64,000 nt of DNA from Geomonas oryzae (GCF_004117875.1 NZ_RAHW01000002.1:186001-250000), one strand, 5' to 3'; positions 44,478-54,578 are shown, numbered from the stretch's first letter. Numbers and translations are program-made. The notes: generated from the sequence alone by a model not told the origin.

Positions 44478-46973
44478 ATGACCGAAGAGCAGATCGGTAT
44501 CAACGAAGAACTAGACGAGCAGATGCTCATCATAAAGTCCTTCCTGGAACACCTGGAATACACATTGGGGAAGGACAAATACTCCGCCACCCCGTATGAC
44601 AGGTATAACGCTCTCGCCTATGCGGTAAGGGACCACCTGGTTGAGCGCTGGCTCGACACACAACAGGCCTATTACAATTCCGACAACAAGCGCGTCTATT
44701 ACATGTCGATGGAATTCCTGATGGGGAGAACCCTCTCCAACAGCCTCATCAACCTGGGGCTCTGGGAAGACTTCAAGGACGCGGTCACCTCGCTCGGCAA
44801 CGACTTCGACCAGATCATCAACGAGGAGCAGGACGCGGGGCTCGGTAACGGCGGCCTCGGGCGGCTCGCCGCCTGTTTCCTCGACTCCATGGCCACCATG
44901 TCCATCCCGGCCTACGGCTACGGCATCCGCTACGAGTACGGCATCTTCAGGCAGCACATAGCCGACGGCGCGCAGGTGGAGATCCCGGACAACTGGCTGC
45001 GCTACCGAAACCCCTGGGAGCTCGACCGGCAGGAGCACCTGCACACGGTGAAGTTCTACGGGCGGGTCATCTCGACCTTCGACAAGAACGGCAAGCTGGT
45101 GCGCGAATGGGTCGACACCGACGACGTCATGGCCATGGCCTACGACACCCCGATCCCGGGCTACCAGACCCACAGCGTCAACACGCTGAGGCTTTGGAGC
45201 GCCAAGTCGAGCCGCGAATTCGACCTGAAGTTCTTCAACGAAGGGAACTACATCCGCGCGGTGGAAAAGAAGATGCAGTCGGAGACCATCTCCAAGGTCC
45301 TCTACCCCGCGGACAACGTGGTGGAAGGAAAGGAGCTCCGCTTCAAGCAGGAGTACTTCCTCGCCTCGGCCACCGTGCACGACGTTCTGTACCGCTTCAA
45401 GAAGAAGCACCACGACATGCGGCAGCTCCCCGACAAGGTTGCCATCCAGTTGAACGACACCCACCCGACCCTCGCCATCCCCGAGCTGATGCGCGTGCTC
45501 ATGGACGAGGAAGGGGTCGATTGGGACGAGGCGTGGGAGATCACCAGGAAGACCTTCGCCTACACGAACCACACCATCCTCCCCGAGGCGCTGGAGCAGT
45601 GGCCGGTCTGGTTCTTCGAGCAGATCCTCCCAAGGCACCTGCAGATCATCTACGAGATCAACGAGCAGTTCCTGAGGGATATCAAGGCGCGCTTCCCGGA
45701 CGAGCCCGACCGCCTCACCCGCATGTCCATCGTGGAGGAGCACTGGGAGAGAAAGATCCGCATGGCGCATCTCGCCATCGTCGGGAGCCACTCGGTGAAC
45801 GGCGTCGCCGCGCTGCACACGGAGATCCTGAAAAACGAGCTTTTCCACGACTTCTACGAGATGTACCCGGAGCGTTTCAACAACAAGACCAACGGCATCA
45901 CGCAGAGGCGCTGGCTAAAGATGTCCAACCCCGCCCTCTCCTCCCTCATCGACGAGTACATAGGCGACGGCTGGACCAAGAACCTCTTCGAGCTCGAGAA
46001 GCTCCGCGCCATCGCGGGGGACCCGGAATTCATCGGGCGCTGGCAGCAGGTGAAGCGGGGCAACAAGGAGGACCTCTGCCGCTACATCAAGCAGCATAAC
46101 GACATCGACGTCGATCCCGACTCCATGTTCGACGTGCAGGTGAAGCGGATCCACGAATACAAGCGCCAGCTTCTGAACGTGCTGCACGTGATCACCCTCT
46201 TCAACCGCATCAAGGACAACCCGGCGCAGGAAGTGGCCCCACGCACCTTCATCTTCGCCGGGAAGGCGGCTCCGGCGTACGCCGCGGCGAAGCTCATCAT
46301 AAGGCTCATCAACGCGGTCGCCGCGGTGGTGAACCACGACCCGGACGTGGCCGGCAGGATCAAGGTGGTGTTCCTCGCCAACTACAGCGTTTCGCTGGCG
46401 GAAAAGATCTTCCCCGCTTCCGACCTCTCCGAGCAGATCTCCACCGCCGGGACCGAGGCGTCCGGGACCGGGAACATGAAGTTCGCCCTGAACGGCGCGC
46501 TCACCATCGGCACCCTGGACGGCGCCAACATCGAGATCATGGAAGAGGTGGGGCGCGAAAACATCTTCATCTTCGGCATGACCGCGGCCGAAGTGTCGCA
46601 GCTGCGCGAGCGCGGCTACAACCCGCGGGAATACTACAACGGCAACCGGGAACTGAAACGTGTCATCGACATGATCTCCTCGGGGTTCTTCTCCCCGTGG
46701 GCTCCCGAGCTTTTCACCCCGCTCACCGATTCGCTTCTGGACCTCGGCGACCACTACATGCTCCTGGCCGACTACGCCTCGTACGTCGCCTGCCACGAGC
46801 AGGTGGCCGCGCTCTTCAAGGACCAGCGTGAGTGGGCGCGGCGCGCCATATTGAACTGCGCCGGCATGGGTAAATTCTCCAGCGACAGGACCATCGACGA
46901 GTACGCCAGAGAGATCTGGGGCATCAAACCGATCGACATCCGCCCGGGGGCCGTGGAACTACAGAGGCTCTGA
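44478..46973 (+). CDS. glgP: Glycogen/starch/alpha-glucan phosphorylase
   Basis: Releases glucose-1-phosphate from alpha-1,4-glucan. 831 residues, full length. [39 protein letters not shown], and [18 protein letters not shown] are seen. The PLP-lysine motif is in [28 protein letters not shown]. It starts a plus-strand run with rarA and pfkA, so glucan breakdown lies near glycolysis. The ribosome site AGGGTGAC is fair; no clear promoter was found in the 138-base gap. Confidence 0.97.
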   Translation: MTEEQIGINEELDEQMLIIKSFLEHLEYTLGKDKYSATPYDRYNALAYAVRDHLVERWLDTQQAYYNSDNKRVYYMSMEFLMGRTLSNSLINLGLWEDFKDAVTSLGNDFDQIINEEQDAGLGNGGLGRLAACFLDSMATMSIPAYGYGIRYEYGIFRQHIADGAQVEIPDNWLRYRNPWELDRQEHLHTVKFYGRVISTFDKNGKLVREWVDTDDVMAMAYDTPIPGYQTHSVNTLRLWSAKSSREFDLKFFNEGNYIRAVEKKMQSETISKVLYPADNVVEGKELRFKQEYFLASATVHDVLYRFKKKHHDMRQLPDKVAIQLNDTHPTLAIPELMRVLMDEEGVDWDEAWEITRKTFAYTNHTILPEALEQWPVWFFEQILPRHLQIIYEINEQFLRDIKARFPDEPDRLTRMSIVEEHWERKIRMAHLAIVGSHSVNGVAALHTEILKNELFHDFYEMYPERFNNKTNGITQRRWLKMSNPALSSLIDEYIGDGWTKNLFELEKLRAIAGDPEFIGRWQQVKRGNKEDLCRYIKQHNDIDVDPDSMFDVQVKRIHEYKRQLLNVLHVITLFNRIKDNPAQEVAPRTFIFAGKAAPAYAAAKLIIRLINAVAAVVNHDPDVAGRIKVVFLANYSVSLAEKIFPASDLSEQISTAGTEASGTGNMKFALNGALTIGTLDGANIEIMEEVGRENIFIFGMTAAEVSQLRERGYNPREYYNGNRELKRVIDMISSGFFSPWAPELFTPLTDSLLDLGDHYMLLADYASYVACHEQVAALFKDQREWARRAILNCAGMGKFSSDRTIDEYAREIWGIKPIDIRPGAVELQRL

Positions 46974-48278
46974 TTGGATCTTTTCAACGGCAACCAAGAA
47001 CAATTCGCGCCGCTCGCCGAGCGCATGCGGCCGCGCACCATCTCCGAATACCTGGGCCAGGGGCACCTTCTGGGTGAAGGGAAGATGCTCAGAAGGCTCA
47101 TCGAGAGCGACCGCATCACCTCCCTCATCTTCTGGGGCCCTCCCGGCTCCGGCAAGACCACCCTCGCCCGCATCATCGCCGGGGCCACCAAGAGCCACTT
47201 CATCTTCTTCTCCGCCATCATGAGCGGCGTGAAGGAGATCCGCGAGGTGGTCAAGGAAGCCGAGGAGACCCTCAAGTACCAGGGGAAGCGGACCATCCTC
47301 TTCGTGGACGAGATCCACCGCTTCAACAAGAGCCAGCAGGACGCCTTTCTCCCTTACGTGGAACGCGGCACCTTCACCATGATCGGCGCCACCACGGAAA
47401 ACCCCTCCTTCGAGGTGATCGCGCCGCTTTTGTCGCGTTGCAAGGTGCTCGTGTTGCACCCGCTTTCCGACGAGGACATCCTCGAGATCCTCAAGGGGGC
47501 GCTCGCCGACCCCGAGCGGGGCTTAGGCGCCGCCGGCCTCACCGCGGCAGACGAGGCGCTCGCCTTCATCGCGGAGCAGGCAGGAGGCGATGCGAGGATC
47601 GCGCTGAACACCTTGGACATGGCGGCCCGCCTCGCCGAGGGGGGGACCATCACCCTGGAGACGGCGCGCGACGCGCTGCAGAAAAAGCCGCTGCTATACG
47701 ACAAGGGGGGCGAGGAGCACTACAACGTCATCTCCGCCTTCATAAAGTCGATGCGCGGCTCGGACCCGGACGCGGCGCTCTACTGGCTCGCGCGCATGTT
47801 GGAAGCGGGCGAGGACCCGATTTTCATCTTGCGGCGCATGGTGATCTTCGCCTCGGAGGACGTGGGCAACGCCGACCCGCGCGGGCTGCAGATGGCGGTC
47901 TCGGCGCTCGAGGCGTTCCGCCTGGTCGGCATGCCGGAGGGGAGGATCATCCTAGGCCAGGCGGTCACCTACCTGGCCACCGCGCCCAAGTCCAACGCGA
48001 GCTACGCGGGGATCAACGAGGCGCTCGCCGAGGTGAGAAAGTCCGGCGGGCTCCCGGTGCCGATGCAGATCCGCAACGCACCGACCAAGCTGATGAAGGG
48101 CTTGGGCTACGGTAAAGGCTACCTCTACCCGCACGACCACAAGGATGGCGTCGTGGAGCAGCAGTATCTGCCGGACGAGCTTGCCGGGAGGCGCTTTTAC
48201 ACGCCGAAAGCCTCCGGCTACGAGAAGAGCATAAAGGAGCGCATGGAGTGGATCAGGGGGGAGCGGGAGAAGGCCTAG
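46974..48278 (+). CDS. rarA: Replication-associated recombination protein RarA (MgsA)
   Basis: A clamp-loader-like AAA+ ATPase acting at stalled forks. 434 residues. FAPLAERMRPRTISEYLGQ, Walker A in FWGPPGSGKTTLARIIA, Walker B in ILFVDEIHRFNKSQQD, sensor in GATTENPSF, and the C-terminal KSMRGSDPDAALYWLARML and GNADPRGLQ blocks. It begins with TTG placed directly after the glgP TGA, with AGAGG inside glgP as ribosome site, so its synthesis depends on glgP translation. Confidence 0.97.
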   Translation: MDLFNGNQEQFAPLAERMRPRTISEYLGQGHLLGEGKMLRRLIESDRITSLIFWGPPGSGKTTLARIIAGATKSHFIFFSAIMSGVKEIREVVKEAEETLKYQGKRTILFVDEIHRFNKSQQDAFLPYVERGTFTMIGATTENPSFEVIAPLLSRCKVLVLHPLSDEDILEILKGALADPERGLGAAGLTAADEALAFIAEQAGGDARIALNTLDMAARLAEGGTITLETARDALQKKPLLYDKGGEEHYNVISAFIKSMRGSDPDAALYWLARMLEAGEDPIFILRRMVIFASEDVGNADPRGLQMAVSALEAFRLVGMPEGRIILGQAVTYLATAPKSNASYAGINEALAEVRKSGGLPVPMQIRNAPTKLMKGLGYGKGYLYPHDHKDGVVEQQYLPDELAGRRFYTPKASGYEKSIKERMEWIRGEREKA

Positions 48279-48297
48279 CGGCGCCCTACCCCTGTCG

Positions 48298-48325
48298 TTG
48301 AAAACGATTCCACGCATGCTATATT
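48298..48325 (+). promoter_or_regulatory. Promoter of pfkA
   Basis: TTGAAA, a 16-base spacer and TATATT, ending about 70 bases before the pfkA ATG. Confidence 0.6.
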
Positions 48326-48395
48326 CAACCCTTGCTTGGAGCCCCCTCCTGCGGAGGGAAACGTCAAGGGCGGCAAGATCAAAGCGGAGCGACAG

Positions 48396-49355
48396 ATGAA
48401 GAAGATAGGGATTCTGACAAGCGGCGGCGACTGTTCCGGCATGAACGCCGCGATAAGGAGCGCCACGCGCACCGCCCTCGGGCGCGGCGTGGAGGTGGTT
48501 GGTTTCCGCAAGGGGTACGCGGGCCTTCTGAAAGGTGACTTCTTCGAGATGAAGTCGAAGGACGTGGCGGGCATTCTGCACCGCGGCGGGACCTTCCTGC
48601 AGTCCGCGCGCAGCGAGGAGTTCCGCACCGTGCTCGGGCGGGAGAAGGCGGTGCGGCACCTGCAGGACTTCGGGGTGGAGGGGCTCGTCGTGATCGGAGG
48701 GGACGGCTCGTTGAACGGCGCCCTCGCCCTGCACAAGATGGGGGTTCCGGTAATGGGGATCCCGGCCAGCATCGACAACGACATAGCCTTCACCGACATG
48801 GCGCTCGGCGTCGACACCGCCCTCAACAACATCATCTACGCCGTCGACTGCATCAAGGACACGGCGAGCTCCCACGACCGCGCCTTCGTCATCGAGGTGA
48901 TGGGGAGAAATTCCGGCTACCTTGCCAGCATGTCCGCCATCGCCACCGGCGCCGAGTACGCCATCATCCCCGAGGTCGAGTACGACGTGACCGACCTTTG
49001 CAACCAGTTGCGCAGGCGCTACGAGGAAGGACGCAGCAACGCCATCATCATCCTCGCCGAAGGGGCAGGTCGCGCCCAGAACATCGCGGACAACATCAAG
49101 GACGCCATCGGCTTCGAAACCAGGGTGACCGTGCTCGGCCACTACCAGCGCGGCGGCGCACCGTCGGTGTTCGACCGGCTGCTCGGGAGCCGCTTCGGCC
49201 ATGCCGCGGTCGAGCAACTTTTGGCGGGAGAGATGGGGAAGATGGTGGGGCTTTGCTGCGGCGAGATCTGCAGCACGCTTCTTGAAACCGTGGTGGTGAG
49301 CGAGAAGACCACCCAGGACGAGCTGCACGAGCTCTCGATGATTCTCGGCATCTAG
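48396..49355 (+). CDS. pfkA: 6-phosphofructokinase
   Basis: 319 residues, normal for bacterial ATP-PFK. Motifs: GILTSGGDCSGMNAAIR, VVIGGDGSLNGAL, GIPASIDNDIAFTD, EVMGRNSGYLA and LGHYQRGGAPS. GGDGS favours ATP over pyrophosphate. However, the usual PGTIDND loop is PASIDND here, so the position equivalent to Gly124 is Ala. The start is the ATG before KKIGILTSGGD with CGGAG upstream; the in-frame extension upstream is not family-like. Confidence 0.93.
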   Translation: MKKIGILTSGGDCSGMNAAIRSATRTALGRGVEVVGFRKGYAGLLKGDFFEMKSKDVAGILHRGGTFLQSARSEEFRTVLGREKAVRHLQDFGVEGLVVIGGDGSLNGALALHKMGVPVMGIPASIDNDIAFTDMALGVDTALNNIIYAVDCIKDTASSHDRAFVIEVMGRNSGYLASMSAIATGAEYAIIPEVEYDVTDLCNQLRRRYEEGRSNAIIILAEGAGRAQNIADNIKDAIGFETRVTVLGHYQRGGAPSVFDRLLGSRFGHAAVEQLLAGEMGKMVGLCCGEICSTLLETVVVSEKTTQDELHELSMILGI

Positions 49356-49375
49356 TCAGCGGGCAAGAGCAGAAA

Positions 49376-49416
49376 AAAAGGCCGCGCCACCGGTATGATC
49401 CGGGGCGCGGCCTTTT
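49376..49416 (+). terminator. Terminator of pfkA
   Basis: AAAAGGCCGCGCC faces GGCGCGGCCTTTT with a 15-base loop that has an inner CCGG pairing, 20 bases after the pfkA stop. Confidence 0.88.
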
Positions 49417-49460
49417 GTTTTAGAAGAAATGACATGATCTTACGCCAGCCCCGTCCACGT

Positions 49461-49496
49461 CCCCTCTCCCTCCGGGAGAGGGCTAGGGTGAGGGCG
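49461..49496. repeat. CCCTCTCCC-type dispersed repeat, single copy
   Basis: CCCCTCTCCCTCCGGGAGAG followed by GGCTAGGGTGAGGG is the same element as at 13625-13765. It lies between the pfkA terminator and the convergent TPR gene. Confidence 0.65.
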
Positions 49497-49588
49497 TCGC
49501 TGACCGGTCAATTCGCGCCCCGGGGTGAGAGGGAACAGGGGATCGTCCTGACCGAGGTTGGATTTTGCCGATAAGGCTGTGTGTACCT

Positions 49589-50041
49589 TCAGCGAAGCCC
49601 TATGCGGCTCAACCCGATCCCGAGCCACTTGTTCAGGAAGTGGTCGCGGCTGAGAAATGGGAGCGGCGGCGGCTTTCTCGTCCCCAGCTTCCTGAGCAGG
49701 TCGACGATCTCTTCGCTCCCCCCGATACCCATCCCTTTCCTCAGCACCTCGATGGCCTGTGGCTTGTTGCCGGCCACCTGGTGCACCCGGGCAAGGTTCA
49801 GGTAATGCGCCGGATTCTGCGGCTCGTGCTCAAGCGAGGCGTGGCAAAGCTCGGCCCCTTTTTTCACCTGTCCCCGCTCCTTGGCGATACAAAAGCCCAG
49901 GTAAGAGTGGAGCTGAGGGTTGTCACCGATCTTCAGCACGCGCTCCAACTGGGCGAGCGCGGACGAGAACTCCCCTGCGGAATAAGCGCAAAGGGCACGG
50001 CTGGTCAGCTTCTCCGCATCTTCCTGCGGCACGGGCTCCAT
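49589..50041 (-). CDS. TPR-repeat protein
   Basis: 150 residues, no signal or membrane helix. Helical repeats LTSRALCAYSAGEFSSALAQ, LHSYLGFCIAKERGQVKKGA and AHYLNLARVHQVAGNKPQAI fit TPRs. The C-terminus (PFLSRDHFLNKWLGIGLSR) is typical of Geobacter small TPR proteins of unknown function. It follows the HAD gene by 15 bases. Confidence 0.75.
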   Translation of the reverse strand: MEPVPQEDAEKLTSRALCAYSAGEFSSALAQLERVLKIGDNPQLHSYLGFCIAKERGQVKKGAELCHASLEHEPQNPAHYLNLARVHQVAGNKPQAIEVLRKGMGIGGSEEIVDLLRKLGTRKPPPLPFLSRDHFLNKWLGIGLSRIGLR

Positions 50042-50056
50042 AGATCGACCTCCGGG

Positions 50057-50701
50057 TTAAAGCAGTGACAGCAGATCCTGGTGTTTCTCTATCCTAAGCG
50101 GTGCGGGGAAATCGCCGCGGTACGAGACGAAGCGGACGCCCGCCCCTTCGGCAGCGCGCTGGTCCACCTCGGAATCCCCGATGAAGACGGCCTCCTCCGG
50201 GGCTATTCCGTAGTGCTCAAGAACCTTGAAGACCGGCTCCGGGTGCGGCTTCGGGTTTTTCACCCGTGCCGCGGTCATGACGCAACTGAAATACCCGTCC
50301 AACCCGAAGGTGGAGAGGAGTGCCTCCATGGAACTCGAGCGGTTGGTGCAGACGGCCAGTTCCACCCGCCCCTTCAGTGCGTCAAGCGTCTCGCGCAGCC
50401 CGGTCTCCATCACCATGAGGGGGAAGAGCCTGCGGTAATCGAGGCCGGCCGAGAAGGCTCGGACCTCGTCCATGCAATCGCAGCCGGCGAAGATGTGCTC
50501 CAGGACGACCTTGTTGCTGTAAGTGTGCAGGATGCGCATCGTCTCTTCGTCCGCCCGGTCGAGCGGCGGCCTGCCGAAGCGCTCCAGTATCAGGTGGTAG
50601 AAGGCGTAGTTCGCCTCGAAGGAGTCGAAGAGGACGCCGTCGCAGTCATAGATGACCGCCTTGATGCCGTTGTTCAAGTCATTCTCCACGGGAAGGCTCA
50701 C
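50057..50701 (-). CDS. HAD-superfamily hydrolase (phosphoglycolate phosphatase-like)
   Basis: 214 residues. HAD motif I VIYDCDGVLFDSF, motif II in AVCTNRSS, motif III Lys in ARVKNPKPHPEPVF, motif IV in VFIGDSEVDQRAAEGAG. The helical cap after motif I is subclass IA. Substrate is unknown; relatives act on phosphoglycolate or similar small phosphates. GTG start; its first 23 bases overlap the end of the HNH gene. Confidence 0.85.
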   Translation of the reverse strand: MSLPVENDLNNGIKAVIYDCDGVLFDSFEANYAFYHLILERFGRPPLDRADEETMRILHTYSNKVVLEHIFAGCDCMDEVRAFSAGLDYRRLFPLMVMETGLRETLDALKGRVELAVCTNRSSSMEALLSTFGLDGYFSCVMTAARVKNPKPHPEPVFKVLEHYGIAPEEAVFIGDSEVDQRAAEGAGVRFVSYRGDFPAPLRIEKHQDLLSLL

Positions 50702-50999
50702 CCTCCCCCGTCCCCATCTGTTCCAGGTATTCCTGCCACTCGATGGGGAGCATGTGCTTCTTCTTGTTGTTGCATTCCTTGCAGCAGGGGACCACGTTGC
50801 CCCGCGCCGATTTGCCGCCGCGGATCACCGGCACGATGTGGTCCATCGAAAGCTGGTCCGGGGAGAACTTCCCGCGGCACCAGTGACACACACCCTTGGC
50901 AACCCGGTTCTTCCACCACTGGGTGCGCCGCAGTTCACGCCCCTTCTCGCGTTCGCGCCGGATCTCCTCCTCGGAGACCTCGATGATGAAGTAATCCAT
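50679..50999 (-). CDS. HNH endonuclease-domain protein
   Basis: 106 residues. CHWC and CKEC, with LSMDHIVPVIRGGKSARGNVVPCC between, give the HNH/McrA fold: zinc-binding cysteine pairs plus the DH and N catalytic positions. The N-terminus is a charged helix. Small stand-alone HNH proteins may nick DNA, but the target is unknown. The start after AGGGAAGGGG was preferred over the long open frame upstream. Confidence 0.85.
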   Translation of the reverse strand: MDYFIIEVSEEEIRREREKGRELRRTQWWKNRVAKGVCHWCRGKFSPDQLSMDHIVPVIRGGKSARGNVVPCCKECNNKKKHMLPIEWQEYLEQMGTGEGEPSRGE

Positions 51000-51007
51000 C
51001 CCCTTCC

Positions 51008-51454
51008 CTATCTTCCTGCGCCCAGGCGGAAGCTGTCGATCGCGGCACGCGCGAGCTCGTCGCAGCGCTCGTTCTCGACATGGCCGTTGTGGCCGCGCAC
51101 CCAGACCCAGGTGATCCTGTGCGTCCTGGAGAGGGCCATGAGGCGCTCCCAGAGTTCCCGGTTCAGGACAGGCTCCTTCTTCGAGTTGACCCAACCGCGC
51201 TTCACCCAGCCGTGGATCCATTCGGTCATACCCTTCACCAGGTACTGCGAGTCGGTGGTGACGACCACCTCGCAGGGACGGGTGAGCGCCTCCAAAGCGC
51301 CGATCGCAGCGCTCATTTCCATCCGGTTGTTGGTGGTTTGCCCCTCGGCCCCGGAGAGCTCCTTCACCTTGTCCCCGTACCGCAGGATGCTGCCCCATCC
51401 GCCGACACCGGGGTTGCCGCTGCAGGCGCCGTCGCAGAATATCTCAACTTGCAT
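51008..51454 (-). CDS. rnhA: Ribonuclease HI
   Basis: Cleaves RNA in RNA-DNA hybrids. 148 residues. The acidic site is visible: Asp in [13 protein letters not shown], Glu in NRMEMSAAI, Asp in [12 protein letters not shown], and Asp in NERCDELA; the His of the loop is in VRGHNGH. It overlaps plsC by 11 bases and precedes the HNH gene by 8. Confidence 0.96.
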   Translation of the reverse strand: MQVEIFCDGACSGNPGVGGWGSILRYGDKVKELSGAEGQTTNNRMEMSAAIGALEALTRPCEVVVTTDSQYLVKGMTEWIHGWVKRGWVNSKKEPVLNRELWERLMALSRTHRITWVWVRGHNGHVENERCDELARAAIDSFRLGAGR

Positions 51455-52097
51455 GAGGCTTCCCCCCTTGCCGTTCGATCAGTTCGGCAATGGCGGCCAT
51501 GACCCGGTCCACGATGAGCTGATGCGTCTCTTTGCAGTCCTCCAACTGGTAGAGGTCGGAGAAATCGAGCGGCGCGCCGAAGGAGACACTTCCCTGCAGC
51601 CCCACCCCGGGGAACTTCCACCGGTTGATGCCGACCAGGGCGGTAGGTATCACGTGCGGCCTCGTGTCGTAAATGATCTTCCCGACGCCGCGGTTACCTT
51701 TGCCGAGGACGCCGTCCTTGTGGCGGGTCCCCTCGGGAAAAAGCATCACCTTCTGATCGGCCAAAAGAGCGTTGATCTGCTTCCCGGCGCGGACGTCACG
51801 CCCGCGCTTCACCGGGAAGGCACCCCAGGAGCGGTAAATGAGACCCGGGAAAGGCTTCTCGAAGAGCTCCTCCTTGGCGGGAGCCCACAGCATCTGCATA
51901 GGGTGGCTGCGGATGACAGCCCATGGGAGGAAAACCGTGTCGTAAGCGGAGATGTGGTTGGAAGCGATGAGCACGCCGCCGCTACCCGGGATTGCCTCGC
52001 CCCCAAGGATGCGGAAGCGGTTGAGAAACGAAGCGTAGAAGCCGATCACCCAGATGGAGAACGTCACCCAGAAGCGGCGTAGAAATGAGACCTTCAA
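51444..52097 (-). CDS. plsC: 1-acyl-sn-glycerol-3-phosphate acyltransferase
   Basis: 217 residues. An N-terminal membrane helix, then the acyltransferase motif [11 protein letters not shown] (a variant of NHx4D), [14 protein letters not shown], and [12 protein letters not shown]. It acylates lysophosphatidic acid at the inner membrane. TTG start with AGAGG ribosome site. Confidence 0.93.
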   Translation of the reverse strand: MKVSFLRRFWVTFSIWVIGFYASFLNRFRILGGEAIPGSGGVLIASNHISAYDTVFLPWAVIRSHPMQMLWAPAKEELFEKPFPGLIYRSWGAFPVKRGRDVRAGKQINALLADQKVMLFPEGTRHKDGVLGKGNRGVGKIIYDTRPHVIPTALVGINRWKFPGVGLQGSVSFGAPLDFSDLYQLEDCKETHQLIVDRVMAAIAELIERQGGKPHAS

Positions 52098-52185
52098 GAA
52101 GATAACCTCTTCATCACGTGGATTTCATTACGAAGAATGGGTATAGCACGAATGCCGGACCCGGGGCAACCGTTTCGAGCCCACC

Positions 52186-53574
52186 TTACCCCGGGAGGGT
52201 GAAGTAGAAGCTCGCCCCCTTGCCCGGCTCGCCCTCCGCCCAGATGCGGCCGTTGTGGCGGCGCACGATGCGGCGCACGGTGGCAAGTCCGAGACCGGTA
52301 CCGGGAAAGTCGCGGTAGCTGTGCAGCCGCTTGAAAGGCTGGAACAGTTGGTCGGCGCGTGCGCCGTCAAATCCCGCGCCGTTGTCCCGTACGAAAAAGA
52401 CCGTTTCGCCTGAGGCGTCGGCCATGGTGCCGAGCTCGACGGCAGGGGAAGGAATGCCGGAAGTGTACTTCCAGGCGTTGGACAGCAGGTTTTCCAGCAC
52501 CACGCGGACGAGGCTCGCATCGCCGTTTGCGACCAGTCGCTCAGGAAGCCGGAAGGATACCGGATGCCCCTCGTAGTCCTGACGCAGTCGTGCCGCTATC
52601 TCGAGAGCAGTCGGGACGAGGTCCAGCTCGCGGCGTTCGATCTCCACCTGGGTCACGCGGCAAAGGACCATGAGGGAGTCGAGCAATTCCTCCATCTGGA
52701 CGCAGCCGTCGTGCACGAGGTCGACGAAGAACCGGCCGTTGTCGTCCAGAAGCTCGCGGTACCCCTTCAGCTCCTGGGCCGAGCTGTAGACGCGGGTGAG
52801 CGGCGCCCGCAGGTCATGGGAGATGGCCTGGCAGAAGGATTCGAGTTCCTGGTTGGTCTGTTTGAGTTCCTGCGCCTGCCGGGTGAGAGTCGCGTTCAGC
52901 TCGATAGCCTCGCGCTCGGCGGTTTTTCTCGCCGTAATGTCGCGCACGACCTCGATACCGTACAGGGGGCGACCGTCGCTGTCCATCAGCGCGGAACCGA
53001 TGATCTCGACATCGCCGCCGGTGGCGGAGTTGCCCGGCCCGAGCTCGGTGCGGTGCACCAGCCCGTCCTTGAACGCGGCGACGAGATGGCAGTCCTCGCA
53101 GACCGTGCTCCTCTTGCGATAGGCCTCGTAACAAAGACGACCGACGCTGTACCCGGTCAACTCCTGGTGGGCGCGGTTCTGGTAGATGACGTTCAGGTCC
53201 GGGTCCTGAATGGAGATGGCATCCCCCATCGCCTCGACGATCCCTTCAAGCTTCGCCCGTTCCCGCTCGGCCTTGTCGAGCGCCTGCTGCAGGGCCTCCT
53301 CGAGGCGTGTCTCGACACGGTGCGACCGGCGCGAGTACAAAAGCAGGCAGCAAACGAGAAAGAGCACCAAGGCGAAATCGGACATCTCGTGGGGATCGGG
53401 GTGGAACAGGAACTCGAGGAAGGTGCGGTCTCCCTGGATCATGAAATCCATGACCGCGTCGGCGAGCCAAAAAATGAAGATCAGCAGGGCCCCGATGAGC
53501 GCCTGGCAGATAAACGATGCTGCACCCGGCTCACCGAGCCGGGTTAATCGGGACAATTTACGCACTAATTCCAT
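52186..53574 (-). CDS. Membrane histidine kinase with one PAS domain
   Basis: 462 residues. Two N-terminal membrane helices (about 20-46 and 66-84) enclose a very short outside loop. The PAS domain (about 108-225) lies in the cytoplasm. HisKA has FCQAISHDLRAPLTRV and HATPase has DNGAGFD and GTGLGLATVRRIV. The PAS contains CEDCH, but it follows both helices, so it is not a heme-c site. No response regulator gene is adjacent. Its ATG overlaps the end of amrS by 10 bases. Confidence 0.9.
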   Translation of the reverse strand: MELVRKLSRLTRLGEPGAASFICQALIGALLIFIFWLADAVMDFMIQGDRTFLEFLFHPDPHEMSDFALVLFLVCCLLLYSRRSHRVETRLEEALQQALDKAERERAKLEGIVEAMGDAISIQDPDLNVIYQNRAHQELTGYSVGRLCYEAYRKRSTVCEDCHLVAAFKDGLVHRTELGPGNSATGGDVEIIGSALMDSDGRPLYGIEVVRDITARKTAEREAIELNATLTRQAQELKQTNQELESFCQAISHDLRAPLTRVYSSAQELKGYRELLDDNGRFFVDLVHDGCVQMEELLDSLMVLCRVTQVEIERRELDLVPTALEIAARLRQDYEGHPVSFRLPERLVANGDASLVRVVLENLLSNAWKYTSGIPSPAVELGTMADASGETVFFVRDNGAGFDGARADQLFQPFKRLHSYRDFPGTGLGLATVRRIVRRHNGRIWAEGEPGKGASFYFTLPG

Positions 53575-54578
53575 ACACCCTCGATACCCGCGCCGCAGCC
53601 GGGACAGTGACCGTCCGAGAGGAGATTTTTCTCCACCAGATAGCCGTACCTCTTGATCAGGAGCAACCCGCAGGACGGGCAGTAGCTGCTCTCTCCCCCT
53701 TCCCCGGGAACGTTTCCTTCGTACACGTAACGAAGGCCTGCGTCAAGGCCTATCCGGCTTGCCATCCTGAGCGTCTCCACCGGGGTGCGGGGCTGGTCGG
53801 TCAGCCGGTGCGTAGGATAGAACTGGGTCACGTGCCAAGGCGTCTCGACCCCGACCTCCGACGCGATGAACCGAGCCAGGTCGCGAAGCTCCCCTTCGGA
53901 GTCGTTACGATTCGGTATCACCAGGGTGGTGAGTTCAACCCAGATGCCGTGCCGCTTGTAATCGAGGATGCAGTCGAGAACCTCGGCGAGCGACGCCCCC
54001 ACCACATCGCGGTAGAAAGAGTCGGTGAACCCCTTGAGATCTATGTTGGCGGCGTCGAGGAAAGGTGCGATGGCGGCGAGGGCCTCGGCGGTGATATAGC
54101 CGTTGGTGACGAAGACGTTTTTCAGCCCGGCGGCCTTGGCAAGCCGTGCGGTCTCGTACGCGTACTCGAAAAAGATGGTCGGCTCGGTGTAGGTGTAGGC
54201 GATGGAACGGCACCCGGTGGCGATGGCCCGCTCGACGACGGTCTCGGGGGAAACGAAACTTCCCGAGCGTTCGACGCTCGCCTCGTCGGGCTGGGCGATG
54301 GTGTAGTTCTGGCAGTGCAGGCAGCGGAAATTGCACCCGACCGTGGCGACGGAGTAGGAGCGGCTCCCGGGAAGCAGGTGGAAAAGGGGCTTCTTCTCGA
54401 TGGGATCCACGTGCTCGGCCACGAGATTGCCGTAGACCAGAGAGTACAGGGTCCCTTCGCGGTTTTCCCGGACCCGGCAACGCCCACGCTGTCCATTGCT
54501 GATAAGACATCCAAAACGGCACAGCCCGCAGCGCACCCTACCCCCGTCCAGCTTTTGGTAGAACATCGCCTCTTTCAT
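53565..54578 (-). CDS. amrS: AmmeMemoRadiSam system radical SAM enzyme
   Basis: 337 residues. The radical SAM cluster motif is CNFRCLHCQN, preceded by a typical AmrS N-terminal segment with RCGLCRFGCLI and HVDPIEKKPLFHLLPGS. SIAYTYTEPTIFFEY, NVFVTNGYI and AANIDLKGFTD follow. A C-terminal zinc-ribbon pair (CPSCG and CPGCG) ends the protein. AmrS is named for its occurrence with AmmeMemo proteins; its reaction is not established. AmrA and AmrB are not adjacent; a histidine kinase is coupled downstream. Confidence 0.92.
   Translation of the reverse strand: MKEAMFYQKLDGGRVRCGLCRFGCLISNGQRGRCRVRENREGTLYSLVYGNLVAEHVDPIEKKPLFHLLPGSRSYSVATVGCNFRCLHCQNYTIAQPDEASVERSGSFVSPETVVERAIATGCRSIAYTYTEPTIFFEYAYETARLAKAAGLKNVFVTNGYITAEALAAIAPFLDAANIDLKGFTDSFYRDVVGASLAEVLDCILDYKRHGIWVELTTLVIPNRNDSEGELRDLARFIASEVGVETPWHVTQFYPTHRLTDQPRTPVETLRMASRIGLDAGLRYVYEGNVPGEGGESSYCPSCGLLLIKRYGYLVEKNLLSDGHCPGCGAGIEGVWN

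Noticed and set aside
52186-53574. CEDCH in the PAS domain as a third heme-c sensor
   Set aside because: The motif lies after both membrane helices, in the cytoplasm, where c-type heme is not attached; cysteine pairs of this kind are common in PAS domains.
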